A stretch of DNA of 64,000 nucleotides from Bog-756 sp963737625 (GCA_963737625.1 CAVTTK010000005.1:62001-126000); one strand, 5' to 3'. Numbered from the stretch's first letter, positions 44,149 through 53,203 are shown. Numbers and translations are program-made. Notes: generated by a model from the sequence alone, not told the origin.

Positions 44149-45714
44149 CTACGGCCCGAAGGTGACGAACGACTCCTGCTCGTAGGCGCGCATCTGCTCG
44201 TAGACCTCGTGGAGTTCCGAGCGGCGTGAACGGTCGTTGGCCAGGTTGACCAGCTCGAGCGGATCGGTCGAGTGGTCGTACCACTCGTGGTCGTTGTCGT
44301 CGAAGGCGCAGTCAACGCCGAACAGCTTGGTGCCGGGGGACTTGCCCCACAGCCCCGTCGACGGTTTCCCCCCACCCACCCCGTAGTAGCGGGCGTACTT
44401 GGTGCGGCCGTCGTAGAACCCCCGCAGCGCGTAGCGCACCTTGTTGAGCTCGGTGGTCTGCGCCGAGTCCTGGGCGAACACGATGTGGTCCCGCACCGTG
44501 GCCGACGGGTCGGCCAGGACCGGGGTCAGGTCGGTCCCCTGCACCGTGGCACCGGACGTGGCCGGGTCCACGCCGCCCAGGGCGCAGATGGTGGCGGCCA
44601 GGTCGACGTGGGACCCGAGGGAGGAGGTGACCGAGCCGGGAGCCGTCACGCCGGGCACCTTGATGTAGAGGGGTACCCGCATGATCTCGTCGTAGACGAA
44701 GGGGCCCTTGGATCGGAGACCGTGCGAGCCGCACATGTCCCCGTGGTCCGAGGTGAAGATGATGATGGTGTCGTCCCACGCCCCCGAGGCCTCGAGGGCG
44801 GCCAGCACGGTGCCCAGGCTGCGGTCGGCCAGCTGGTGGAGGTGGACGTAGTAGTCGAGGTGACGGAGCCAGGCTCGCTTGTCCGACGGATCGATGTAGC
44901 CCCACAGTCCGTGCTGCTGGTCCCATCGCCACTGCCGGTGGGCCTCGGGCTTGGTGTGGAGGTCGTCGTCGAAGTTGTCCGGCAGCCGGTCGACCACCTC
45001 GGGATAGGGATCGGTGAAGACGGGGAGGGGGTCGTCGTCCTTCCAGGCGGCGGACTCCAGCACCCGGCGGATGGAGGCCACGTCGTCGGGGTGCCCCTCC
45101 CGGTAGCCGGGCTGGTCCACCGGGAACCACATCACGTCGTGGGGGTTGACGAGGGCCACGGTGAGGAACCACGGCGTGCCGCCGTCGGACGCCGTTCCTG
45201 AACGGGCCGTTCCGCCGGAGCCGGCCCCCGAGGGCCTCGCATTCTCGGCCAGCCAGTGGGCGGCGTTGGAGGCGATCAGGGGATCGAAGTGGACGCCGGT
45301 GCCGGCCCACCCCATGAAATGGCGGTCGTTGCCGTCCCAGTCGGCGAACCCGTAGGCCTCCATGTCCGGGGTGGGGGAGTGCGACAGGTGCCACTTGCCG
45401 ATGTAGGAGGAGCGGTAGCCGGCCCCGTCGAGCAGCGAGCCCAGGGTGGGGGTGGAGGTCGGCAGCTCGTCGTGCTCGGGCATGATCACGTTGTCCAGCA
45501 CCCCGTGGCCCTCCAGATAGCGGCCGGTGAACAGGCTCGCCCGGCTCGGGGAGCAGGGGGAGGAGTGGGTGAAGTAGTCGGTGAACTCGAGGCCCTCGGA
45601 CCGCAGCCTGTCCCGCCACGGTAGGGAGACGTCGGCGGGGAGCCACGATCGCTGGCGCTCCTGATCGGAGACGATCAACAAGATGTTGGGGCGCTTCGGG
45701 GGGGTCTCGCTCAT
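44149..45714 (-). CDS. sulfatase, formylglycine-type
   Basis: A 521-residue arylsulfatase/choline-sulfatase-type enzyme. The metal ligands begin with LIVSDQER (Asp17). The formylglycine site is HSSPCSPSRASLFTGRY with Cys54, the residue oxidised by a formylglycine-generating enzyme. GYRSSYIGKWHLSHSP carries the conserved Lys and His, and IFTSDHGDMCGSHGL supplies further metal ligands. There is no signal peptide. No formylglycine-generating enzyme is encoded in the window. The substrate may be a sulfated sterol or lipid, given the adjacent operon, but this is inference. Confidence 0.9.
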   Translation of the reverse strand: MSETPPKRPNILLIVSDQERQRSWLPADVSLPWRDRLRSEGLEFTDYFTHSSPCSPSRASLFTGRYLEGHGVLDNVIMPEHDELPTSTPTLGSLLDGAGYRSSYIGKWHLSHSPTPDMEAYGFADWDGNDRHFMGWAGTGVHFDPLIASNAAHWLAENARPSGAGSGGTARSGTASDGGTPWFLTVALVNPHDVMWFPVDQPGYREGHPDDVASIRRVLESAAWKDDDPLPVFTDPYPEVVDRLPDNFDDDLHTKPEAHRQWRWDQQHGLWGYIDPSDKRAWLRHLDYYVHLHQLADRSLGTVLAALEASGAWDDTIIIFTSDHGDMCGSHGLRSKGPFVYDEIMRVPLYIKVPGVTAPGSVTSSLGSHVDLAATICALGGVDPATSGATVQGTDLTPVLADPSATVRDHIVFAQDSAQTTELNKVRYALRGFYDGRTKYARYYGVGGGKPSTGLWGKSPGTKLFGVDCAFDDNDHEWYDHSTDPLELVNLANDRSRRSELHEVYEQMRAYEQESFVTFGP

Positions 45715-45799
45715 GGGGGTTCACGGTAGTGCCACGGGCCGACAGGCAGCGGCGTGCTGCCGCTGGCGTACGCCCCGGCCTGGGCTGTTGGCACCAAAG

Positions 45800-45813
45800 T
45801 GAAATGTGTTCTA
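45800..45813 (+). promoter_or_regulatory. candidate KstR-like operator
   Basis: TGAAATGTGTTCTA differs at one conserved position from the KstR sterol-regulator pattern TnnAACnnGTTnnA as I remember it. It lies 46 bp before the first gene of the DUF35-thiolase operon, a suitable place for a repressor. No KstR gene is in the window. Confidence 0.4.
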
Positions 45814-45858
45814 CTTTTCGACCGTACGTTCGTCGACAAGCCAGGGGGAGGTTCGAGG

Positions 45859-46326
45859 ATGCCCGACAGCGAAGTCCTGCACGCAGCGCACCGGCTCGAA
45901 TATCCGTACTCACGCTCGGTGGGACCGGTCATCGGTGCCTTCCTGACCGGGTTGCGGGACGGGAAGCTCTACGGAGTGACCGGCGCCGGGGGTTCGGTGA
46001 TCGTGCCCCCGACGGAGTACGACCCCACCACCGGTGACGACACCGGCGAGATGGTCGAGGTGGGTCCCGGAGGCGTGGTCGAATCGTGGGCCTGGGTGAC
46101 CGAGCCGCAGCCCAAGCACCCCCTCCCGAGGCCGTTCGCCTGGGCCCTGATCCGGCTGGACGGCGCCGACACGGCTCTCCTCCACGTGGTCGACTCGGGT
46201 GGCCCCGACGCCCTCAGCAGCGGGGACAGGGTCACCGTCCGGTTCCGGCCGGCCGCAGACCGCATCGGGGCCATGGCCGACATCGAGGCGTTCGTTCCCG
46301 AGGGCGCGGCAGGTGCGCCGTCATGA
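45859..46326 (+). CDS. DUF35 OB-fold acyl-CoA-associated protein
   Basis: A 155-residue OB-fold protein of the DUF35 family, lacking a visible zinc ribbon. GPVIGAFLTGLRDGKLYGVT, VVESWAWVTEPQPKHPLPRP and FAWALIRLDGADTALLHVVD match the family. DUF35 proteins act as partners of thiolase-like enzymes, for example in the ChsH2-Ltp2 aldolase. The ATG at 45859 has GGGGGAGG upstream. Its stop overlaps the next start by 4 bp (ATGA), so the subunits are made together. Confidence 0.87.
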   Translation: MPDSEVLHAAHRLEYPYSRSVGPVIGAFLTGLRDGKLYGVTGAGGSVIVPPTEYDPTTGDDTGEMVEVGPGGVVESWAWVTEPQPKHPLPRPFAWALIRLDGADTALLHVVDSGGPDALSSGDRVTVRFRPAADRIGAMADIEAFVPEGAAGAPS

Positions 46327-46844
46327 GCGACGAGGCGACCGACCAGCACGAGAGCGGACGCGGCCCGGTGACCACCCTGGCCACGCCCATCCGGCTCGAC
46401 TTCGAATTCACCCCGGGCATCGCCCAGTCCAAATTCCTCCGGGGACTGGAGCAGGGTACGTTCCTGGGCCAACGGTGCCCGGTGTGCGGCCAGGTCTACG
46501 TGCCCTCCCGTGGGTCGTGCCCCACCGACGGGGTGCCCACCACCGAGGATGTGCTCCTGTCCAACTCGGGCACCGTCACCACCTACTGCGTGGTCAATGT
46601 GCCCTTCGCCGGCCAGTCCATCGAGATCCCGTACATCTGCGCCCAGATCCTGCTCGACGGGGCCAACCTGTCCTTCATGGGCCTCCTCCAAGAGATCCCC
46701 ACCGACCAGATCCGCATGGGCCTTCGGGTGGAGGCGGTGTGGGTGGATCCAGAGGACCTCGGGCCCTCCTTGGCCTCGGTCAAGTACTTCCGGCCCAACG
46801 GCGAGCCCGACGCCGACTACGACACGTACAAGGAGTACCTGTGA
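46323..46844 (+). CDS. DUF35 protein with zinc ribbon and OB fold
   Basis: A 173-residue DUF35 protein. A helical N-terminal part (FTPGIAQSKFLRGLEQGTFL) leads to a zinc ribbon, RCPVCGQVYVPSRGSCP, with three Cys visible and a fourth ligand not obvious (an Asp or His may replace it). The OB fold follows (VLLSNSGTVTTYCVVNVPFA, then NLSFMGLLQEIP). It starts in the 4-bp overlap with the first DUF35 gene and overlaps the next gene by GTGA. It probably forms a complex with the adjacent thiolase-like proteins. Confidence 0.9.
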   Translation: MSDEATDQHESGRGPVTTLATPIRLDFEFTPGIAQSKFLRGLEQGTFLGQRCPVCGQVYVPSRGSCPTDGVPTTEDVLLSNSGTVTTYCVVNVPFAGQSIEIPYICAQILLDGANLSFMGLLQEIPTDQIRMGLRVEAVWVDPEDLGPSLASVKYFRPNGEPDADYDTYKEYL

Positions 46845-47944
46845 GCGCCGCCGCTTCCGCTGCATCCGGTCGGCGGGCCTCGCCAACCCCCCGCCCCGTC
46901 TCGGTCGCCTCCTTCGCCCAGATGCAGAACGTCCGCAGGGATGATGAGCGCAACGAGGTCGAGATGCTCATGCCGGTGGTGGCCGAGGTGTTCGGCAACA
47001 TCGGCATCACCAAGGACGACGTCGACTTCATCTGCTCCGGATCCACCGACTACCTCATCGGCGGTCCGTTCAGCTTCGTCATGGCCCTCGACGCCGTCGG
47101 GGTCTGGCCCCCCCGGTCGGAGAGCCACGTCGAGATGGACGGGGCCTGGGCCCTGTACGAGGCGTGGGTGCTCCTGCAGGAGGGTGAGATCGACGCCGCC
47201 CTGGTCTACAGCTTCGGGCGCTCGTCGTTGGGCAACCTGGGCGAGATCCTCGCCCTGCAGCTCGATCCCTACTACCTGGCCCCCCTGTGGCCCGACCCGG
47301 TGAGCCTGGCCGCCCTCCAGGCCCGGGCCCTGATCGACGCCGGGAAGGGGACCGAGGCGGAGTTCGCCGCCATCGCCGCCCGCAGCCGCAAGGACGCCCT
47401 GGGCAATCCCCAGGCCCAGGTGGCCAACGACATCCCGGCCGAGACCCTGTTGGACGAGGAGTACGTGGTCTCCCCCCTGCGCCGCCACACGCTGCCCCCC
47501 ATCACCGACGGGGCGGCCGCCATCGTCCTGGCCGCCGGGGACAAGGCCCGGGAGTGGGGGGACAAGCCGGTGTGGATCACCGGCTTCGACCACCGGATGG
47601 AGACTCACTCCCTCGGGGCCCGGGACCTGACGTCCTCGCCCTCCACAGCCAAGGCGGCCGACGTTGCCGGCGTGGCCGACGGACCCGTCGACGTGGCCGA
47701 GATCCACGCCCCGTTCGCCCATCAGGAGATCATCGTGCGCCAGGCCCTGGGGCTCGACGACACGGTGACCATCAACCCGTCGGGTGGGCCTCTGGCCGCC
47801 AATCCCGTCATGTCGGCCGGCCTCATCCGCATCGGCGAGGCCGCCGAGCGGATCCGGACAGGGCAGGCGCGCCGGGCCGTGGCCCACGCCACCTCGGGAC
47901 CCTGCCTGCAACAGAATCTCGTCTGCGTCCTGGAAGGTGCGTGA
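46841..47944 (+). CDS. thiolase-like protein lacking the nucleophilic Cys
   Basis: A 367-residue member of the SCP-x-type thiolase family. Where thiolases have the acylated Cys, this one reads SHVEMDGAWALYEAWVLL, so the nucleophile is missing. ITDGAAAIVLAAG, VDVAEIHAPFAHQEIIV and INPSGGPLAANPVMSAGL show the C-terminal half. A Cys-less thiolase fold beside DUF35 proteins is the hallmark of Ltp2-type retro-aldolases of steroid side-chain degradation. The start is the GTG in the 4-bp overlap. The reaction is inferred. Confidence 0.85.
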   Translation: MSAAASAASGRRASPTPRPVSVASFAQMQNVRRDDERNEVEMLMPVVAEVFGNIGITKDDVDFICSGSTDYLIGGPFSFVMALDAVGVWPPRSESHVEMDGAWALYEAWVLLQEGEIDAALVYSFGRSSLGNLGEILALQLDPYYLAPLWPDPVSLAALQARALIDAGKGTEAEFAAIAARSRKDALGNPQAQVANDIPAETLLDEEYVVSPLRRHTLPPITDGAAAIVLAAGDKAREWGDKPVWITGFDHRMETHSLGARDLTSSPSTAKAADVAGVADGPVDVAEIHAPFAHQEIIVRQALGLDDTVTINPSGGPLAANPVMSAGLIRIGEAAERIRTGQARRAVAHATSGPCLQQNLVCVLEGA

Positions 47945-49098
47945 TGGCCGAGCGTTGTGCAGTCATCGGTGTGGGCCAGACCCACCACAAAGCCAAGCGG
48001 GAGGACGTGTCCATCGCCGGCCTGGTCCGTGAGGCGGCCAAGGCGGCGCTGACCGATGCCGACCTGACCTGGTCGGACATCGACGCCGTGGTCATCGGCA
48101 AGGCCCCCGACATGTTCGAGGGCAACATGATGCCCGAGATCTATCTGGCTCCCGCCCTGGGTGCGGTGGGCAAGCCCATGTTCCGGGTCCACACCGCCGG
48201 TTCGGTGGGCGGGTCGACGGCCCTGGTCGCTGCCCACCTGGTCAAGTCGGGCATCCACCAGCGGGTGCTGACGGTGGCCTACGAGAAGCAGTCCGACTCC
48301 GACGCCATGTGGGCCCTGTCGGTGCCCCAGCCCTTCGCCGCCCCGCTGCTGGCCGGGGCCGGGGGCTACTTCGCCCCCCACATCCGGGCCTACATGCGCC
48401 GGTCCGGCGCCCCCGACCACATCGGGCGGATGGTGGCGGTCAAGGACCGACGGAACGCCATGCGCAACCCCTACGCCCACCTCCACCTGGCCGACATCGA
48501 CATGAAGATGGTGGAGGACTCGATGATGTTGTGGGAGCCGCTGCGCTACCTCGAGTCGTGCCCGTCCTCCGACGGGGCGGCGGCCATGGTGCTGGCCTCG
48601 GAGGACGCGCTCTCGGGCCACTACCCGCCGGCGTGGATCCACGGGACGGCCATGCGCTCCGAGCCCACCATGTTCGCCGGGCGCGACCAGGTCAACCCCC
48701 AGGCCGGCCGGGACTGCTCGGCCGATGTGTACGCCCAGGCCGGGATCACCAATCCGCGTGAACAGTTCGACTGTGCCGAGGTCTACGTGCCGTTCAGTTG
48801 GTACGAGCCGATGTGGCTGGAGAACCTGGGCTTCTGTGATCTGGGCGACGGATGGAAGCTGACCGAGTCGGGGGCCACCGCCTTCGACGGGGACATCCCC
48901 TGGAACGCCTCGGGCGGCGTGCTGTCGTCCAACCCCATCGGGGCGTCGGGCATGCTGCGCTTCCTCGAGGTGGCCATGCAGGTGCGGGGCCAGGCCGGCG
49001 AGCACCAGGTGGACGGAGCCAAGCTCGCCCTGGGCCAGGCGTACGGTGGCGGCTCCCAGTTCTTCGCCATGTGGGTAGTCGGGAGCGAGAAGCCCTGA
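47944..49098 (+). CDS. second thiolase-like protein lacking the nucleophilic Cys
   Basis: A 384-residue SCP-x-type thiolase homologue. The N-terminal CAVIGVGQTHHKAKR and the region FRVHTAGSVGGSTALVAAHL align with the nucleophile segment, where Gly replaces Cys. VYVPFSWYEPMWLENLGFCD, PWNASGGVLSSNPIGASGML and QAYGGGSQFFAMWVVG complete the fold. The ATG shares one base with the stop of the preceding gene. Two such proteins plus two DUF35 subunits would fit a four-subunit complex, though this is not shown. Confidence 0.88.
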   Translation: MAERCAVIGVGQTHHKAKREDVSIAGLVREAAKAALTDADLTWSDIDAVVIGKAPDMFEGNMMPEIYLAPALGAVGKPMFRVHTAGSVGGSTALVAAHLVKSGIHQRVLTVAYEKQSDSDAMWALSVPQPFAAPLLAGAGGYFAPHIRAYMRRSGAPDHIGRMVAVKDRRNAMRNPYAHLHLADIDMKMVEDSMMLWEPLRYLESCPSSDGAAAMVLASEDALSGHYPPAWIHGTAMRSEPTMFAGRDQVNPQAGRDCSADVYAQAGITNPREQFDCAEVYVPFSWYEPMWLENLGFCDLGDGWKLTESGATAFDGDIPWNASGGVLSSNPIGASGMLRFLEVAMQVRGQAGEHQVDGAKLALGQAYGGGSQFFAMWVVGSEKP

Positions 49099-49136
49099 CC
49101 GGGCGGCGGCTCGGCCGTCACGCCCCCGTGGTGGGG

Positions 49137-50234
49137 TCAGTTGTCCGGGGCACCGGGACAGCTCCCGGTGGGGACTCCGGAAGGTCCGCCGCCGGTGAGC
49201 GTGGAGGAGCCGGGCACGTTCCCGTCCCGCTCCATGGCGGCCCGCGCCGGCCCCGAACTCTCGAGGGTGGCCGACAAGAAGTCCTCCACGACCTGTTGGA
49301 CGGTGTCGTAGGCCGTGCCGGCCTGCAGGTAGGGACTCTGGTGCGTCTGGCCCTCCAACGACAGGTAGTACTTGGGTGGAGGGGCCCGGTCGTAGAGCTG
49401 GACACTGCAGCCCGGAGGGTTGACCTCGTCGGCCGTCCCCTGGACGACCAGCAGGGGCAGGGCCGTTCCCACCGGGAAGTAGGTCCCAGGAAAGAGTGAG
49501 TCCTCGGCACCGGACAGGATGACAGCAGCACGGACACGTGGGTCACGACAGCACGTGTTGGCCCCGGCGGCCAGTGACACGTCGCCGCCGTCGGAGTGGC
49601 CGACGACGGCGACGGAACCGGAATCGATGGCTCCGGCGAGGACGCCCTCGGCCCCGGTGGCAGCCCCGCGGTCGGCGGTGAGGAGGGCCGTGATCACCGC
49701 GGACAGGTCGGCGGGGTGGTGGACGATATCGCCCTCGTCCAGCTCCTGGCCTGGCGACGGTGTGGTGAAGGGGTAGACCGGGTCGGCCACCACGAAGCCC
49801 GCCGCCGCCCAAGCATCGAGAAGGTTCGAGTACACCTCAGGACTGACGTCGTACCCGCCGGAGAACACGACCAGGGGAAACGGGCCCGGGTTGGGGAGGG
49901 GGGCGAGGGGTGCTCCCGCGGTGGTGGACCCGGTCCGCGCCGGATAGCGCACGTAGGTGGGGAATGAGCGGGCTGGAACGTCGCCGGAAGCGGGAAGGGA
50001 GACGGTGATGACGAGGGAGCCCACCGGGTACGGGGGTCGGGGGGTCGTGGTCGTGGTCGTGGTGCGAGCGGGCGGGGTGTCCGAGGGAGCGGCCGACGGG
50101 ACGGTGGCGGGGCTGGTCCTTTCCCGGTGGCCTACCACCACCAAGACCGTGACCACGACCAGGGCCACAGCCACGGCTCCGACCACCGCCCTGCCTCGGG
50201 CCGCCCGCCGGCTCCGGTGGTTTGTCGGCGCCAC
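49137..50234 (-). CDS. membrane-anchored alpha/beta hydrolase
   Basis: A 365-residue exported or anchored hydrolase. A basic N-terminus and a hydrophobic helix (about residues 14-34, AVVGAVAVALVVVTVLVVVG) are followed by a Thr/Pro linker. The hydrolase core has PFPLVVFSGGYDVSPEVYSN, the nucleophile elbow GHSDGG, LVVQGTADEVNPP (acid region) and LEGQTHQSPY (catalytic His). It resembles PET hydrolase/chlorophyllase-type esterases. No ATG is available; the GTG at 50234 was chosen. It is divergent from the ABC-F gene. Confidence 0.8.
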   Translation of the reverse strand: MAPTNHRSRRAARGRAVVGAVAVALVVVTVLVVVGHRERTSPATVPSAAPSDTPPARTTTTTTTPRPPYPVGSLVITVSLPASGDVPARSFPTYVRYPARTGSTTAGAPLAPLPNPGPFPLVVFSGGYDVSPEVYSNLLDAWAAAGFVVADPVYPFTTPSPGQELDEGDIVHHPADLSAVITALLTADRGAATGAEGVLAGAIDSGSVAVVGHSDGGDVSLAAGANTCCRDPRVRAAVILSGAEDSLFPGTYFPVGTALPLLVVQGTADEVNPPGCSVQLYDRAPPPKYYLSLEGQTHQSPYLQAGTAYDTVQQVVEDFLSATLESSGPARAAMERDGNVPGSSTLTGGGPSGVPTGSCPGAPDN

Positions 50235-50316
50235 CGGGCGGAGCCTAGTGATCAGGCGGGCCGACCGGGCTGGCGGGGCGCTACCATCGCGTCGTGCGCT
50301 GAGAGCCGGTGATCCC

Positions 50317-52011
50317 GTGTCCGCCCCGTCCACCGGTCCGAGAGGTTCTCCGTTGCCCGCGCACCGCCCCGCCCCACCCCGCTCCGATCCGTCTCCGTTG
50401 GCCACCCTGGTGGCGCGCCACCTGACCCACGACCGGGGCGGGCAGCGGGTCCTCAGCGACATTTCACTCACAGTGGGACCCGGGAGCTGCATCGGCGTCA
50501 TCGGCCCCAACGGGGTGGGCAAGTCCACGTTGCTCCAGCTGCTGGCCGGTCTGGTGGAGCCCGATGCCGGCCGTGTCACCCTCGACCCGCCGACGGCCAC
50601 CGTGGGCTATCTGGCCCAGGAGCAGGAGACAGTGGACGGTGAATCGGTACGGGAGTGGCTGACCCGCCGGATGGGCGGTCGGCACGCCGAGGTCGAGTTG
50701 GCCGAGGCGGCAGCCGCGCTGTCCGGCGGTGGCGCAGCCGCGGAGCTGCGCTACGAGGTGGCGCTGCAGCGGTTCACCAGCCTGGGCGTGGCCGACCTCG
50801 ATGCCCGCATCGACGGACTGCTCGATGAGCACGGGCTGGGATCGGTCCTGGCCTCACAGCCGGCCTCGACGCTCTCGGGTGGCCAGCGGGCCAAGGTGGC
50901 CCTGGCCGGCATCGAGCTGTCCCGTTTCGATCTGACCCTCTTGGACGAGCCCACCAACGATCTGGACTTCGCCGGCCTCGGCCGGCTCGAGGACTGGGTC
51001 CGCTCCCGGCGGTCCGGCACGGTCATCGTCTCGCACGACCGAGCGTTCCTCGAGCGGACCGTGGCCACGGTGCTCGAACTCGATGCCCACCGTCGGGCCG
51101 GGCACGAGTACGGGGGAGGGTGGGCGGGCTACCAGGCGGAGCGGGCCAACTCCCGGCGCCACGCCACTGAGGCCTACGAGCGCTATGAACGTCGGAAGGA
51201 ACAGCTCGAAGGCCGGGCCGAACGGCAGCGCCAGTGGGCCACCACCGGTGTACGCAAGGAATCCCGTCGACACCGGGACAACGACAAGACCCAGCGGGAC
51301 TTCCGGATCAACCGGACGGAGAAGTTGGCGGCCAAAGCCCGACAGACAGACCGGGCCCGTGAGGCCCTGGAGGTGGTGGACAAACCCTGGGAGGGATGGG
51401 ATCTCCGATTCAGCATCGAGGAGACCTCGCGGGCTGGGACGGTGGTGGCCCGGCTTTCCGAGGCGGTCATCGAGCGGGGACGGTTCACCATGGGCCCGGT
51501 GGACTTCGAGGTCGGCTGGGGCGAGCGGGTGGCGCTCACCGGGGCCAACGGGACGGGCAAGTCCACGCTGGTGGACGCCCTGCTTGGCTCCCTGGCCCTG
51601 GCCGCGGGTGAGCAGTGGCTGGGTCCGAGTGTCGTGGTCGGCGAACTGGGACAGGACCGTCGGGCCTTCGCCAGTGGACCCGACCTGGTCCGCTCGACCA
51701 TGGACCGCTGCGGGGTCACCCTCTCGGAGGCCCGGGCGCTGCTGGCCAAATTCGGGCTGGATGCCGACCATGTCACCCGCCCCGCGGCGTCCCTGTCGCC
51801 CGGTGAGCGGACACGGGCGGAGCTGGCGGTGTTCCAGGCCCTTGGAGTCAACTTCCTGGTCCTCGACGAGCCGACCAACCATCTCGATCTCCCGGCCATC
51901 GAACAGCTGGAGGTTGCCTTGGCCGGCTTCGGGGGCACGCTCCTCCTGGTGTCCCACGACCGACAGCTGCTGGAGTCGGTGGAGCTGACCCGCACGCTCG
52001 AGCTCCGCTGA
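50317..52011 (+). CDS. ABC-F family ATPase
   Basis: A soluble protein of about 564 residues with two ABC ATPase domains and no membrane part, as in ABC-F proteins that act on the ribosome. Domain 1 has IGPNGVGKSTLLQLL, TLSGGQRAKVALAGI and LLDEPTNDLDFAGL. Domain 2 has TGANGTGKSTLVDALL, LSPGERTRAELAVF and LVLDEPTNHLDLP. A basic linker rich in Arg (about residues 255-345) joins them. The start is uncertain: GTG 50317, TTG 50353 (with AGAGG) and TTG 50398 are all in frame. It may protect ribosomes from an antibiotic or aid translation. Confidence 0.9.
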   Translation: MSAPSTGPRGSPLPAHRPAPPRSDPSPLATLVARHLTHDRGGQRVLSDISLTVGPGSCIGVIGPNGVGKSTLLQLLAGLVEPDAGRVTLDPPTATVGYLAQEQETVDGESVREWLTRRMGGRHAEVELAEAAAALSGGGAAAELRYEVALQRFTSLGVADLDARIDGLLDEHGLGSVLASQPASTLSGGQRAKVALAGIELSRFDLTLLDEPTNDLDFAGLGRLEDWVRSRRSGTVIVSHDRAFLERTVATVLELDAHRRAGHEYGGGWAGYQAERANSRRHATEAYERYERRKEQLEGRAERQRQWATTGVRKESRRHRDNDKTQRDFRINRTEKLAAKARQTDRAREALEVVDKPWEGWDLRFSIEETSRAGTVVARLSEAVIERGRFTMGPVDFEVGWGERVALTGANGTGKSTLVDALLGSLALAAGEQWLGPSVVVGELGQDRRAFASGPDLVRSTMDRCGVTLSEARALLAKFGLDADHVTRPAASLSPGERTRAELAVFQALGVNFLVLDEPTNHLDLPAIEQLEVALAGFGGTLLLVSHDRQLLESVELTRTLELR

Positions 52012-52089
52012 CCATGGCCCTCGTTGCCCCCGGTCGGCGTGACGCGGATTGGGTAGGTTCGGCGCCACCGACGAGCTGCAGGAGGCCCC

Positions 52090-52824
52090 ATGCTGAGCAC
52101 CGTGACCGACGCATGGCAGACCCTCGTCCCGCCGGCAGGGGACCGACACGGTCCCCTGCATCCGCTCCTCCTACTCCTCACGGTGGTCACCGGGCTGGTT
52201 GACGCCTTCAGCTACCTGGTGCTCGGGCACGTTTTCGTGGCCAACATGACCGGCAACGTAGTCTTCCTGGCCTTCGCCCTGGCCGGTGCCACCGGCTTCT
52301 CCCTGGCCGCGTCGACCCTGGCCCTTCTGGCCTTCGCCGTGGGAGCGGTGGTCAGCGGCCGCGTCGTGACCCACCTCGGTCCCCGACGCGGCCGGGTACT
52401 TGCCATCACGGCCACCTTCGAGGTGGTGGTCACGGCGGTGGCCGTGGTCGTGGGCTGGACGGTCGTCGACCCCGGCCACGGTGTGACTCGCTATGTGCTG
52501 GTGACGCTGCTGGCCGTCGGCGCCGGCATGCAGAACGGGACCGCCCGCAAGCTGGCCGTTCCCGACCTCACCACCACGGTGCTCACCCAGACCATCGCCG
52601 GGCTGGCCTTCGAGAGCCGGATCGGTGGGGGGACCAACTCGCGGATCGGCCGTCGCGGCCTGGCCGCCATCGCCATGTTCGTCGGCGCCCTGGTGGGAGC
52701 GGCACTCGAGTTGCACGTCAGTCAGCCCCTGGGACTCCTGGTCGCCCTGGTGCTGCTGATCATCGTGGCCGTGGCCGCCGGCCGGCTGTCCCGGGGAGGT
52801 CCGGCCTGGGACAGCCCCGCCTGA
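52090..52824 (+). CDS. YoaK/DUF1275 membrane protein
   Basis: A 244-residue membrane protein with about six helices. The DUF1275 signature is LLTVVTGLVDAFSYLVLGHV, then FVANMTGNVVFLAFALAG. VTLLAVGAGMQNGTARKLAV and TTTVLTQTIAGLAF mark the second half. The function of the family is not known. The ATG at 52090 follows a GGAGG. It is 78 bp after the ABC-F gene and could be on the same transcript. Confidence 0.9.
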   Translation: MLSTVTDAWQTLVPPAGDRHGPLHPLLLLLTVVTGLVDAFSYLVLGHVFVANMTGNVVFLAFALAGATGFSLAASTLALLAFAVGAVVSGRVVTHLGPRRGRVLAITATFEVVVTAVAVVVGWTVVDPGHGVTRYVLVTLLAVGAGMQNGTARKLAVPDLTTTVLTQTIAGLAFESRIGGGTNSRIGRRGLAAIAMFVGALVGAALELHVSQPLGLLVALVLLIIVAVAAGRLSRGGPAWDSPA

Positions 52825-52951
52825 CCGGTGGCCGGGTCGGGGACGACCACACCGGCCACCGCCGCCAACCGGGCGAACGTCGCTCGGGCTCCGGACGGCC
52901 GGAGCGTGGGCGGTGCCGGCTGACCGGAGTGGTGTCCGGGAGAGACCCTGG

Positions 52952-52972
52952 AGGGCCGATACACTCGGCCCT
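52952..52972 (+). promoter_or_regulatory. inverted repeat around a -10-like element
   Basis: AGGGCCGA (52952-52959) and TCGGCCCT (52965-52972) are perfect inverted copies with TACAC between, so TACACT (52960-52965) lies at the centre. It is 26 bp before the ferredoxin start. It may be an operator over the ferredoxin-gltX promoter, or a weak terminator of the preceding gene. Confidence 0.4.
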
Positions 52973-52998
52973 GTTCACCGAGCATCCGGAGGCATCAC

Positions 52999-53196
52999 GT
53001 GAAGATCGTTGTCGACTACGACGAGTGCGCCAGCAATGCCGTCTGCATGGGTATCGCCCCCGAGGTGTTCGAGGTCCGTGACGACGGCTTCCTCTACGTG
53101 CTGAACGAGCACCCCGGCGAGGAGCTTCGCGAGAAGGTACGCCAGGCGGCCAACGGGTGCCCCACCGGGGCCATCACCATCGTCGAAGACGAGTAA
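52999..53196 (+). CDS. [3Fe-4S]-type ferredoxin
   Basis: A 65-residue small ferredoxin. Three Cys fit a single cluster: DECASNAVCMGIAPEVF gives two and ANGCPTGAITI the third. The family motif usually reads CxxHxxC or CxSHAxC; here Asn stands in place of His. Such ferredoxins pass electrons to cytochrome P450 enzymes, though none is encoded nearby. The start is the GTG at 52999. The glutamyl-tRNA synthetase gene follows 7 bp later. Confidence 0.9.
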   Translation: MKIVVDYDECASNAVCMGIAPEVFEVRDDGFLYVLNEHPGEELREKVRQAANGCPTGAITIVEDE

Positions 53197-53203
53197 CCGA
53201 GGA

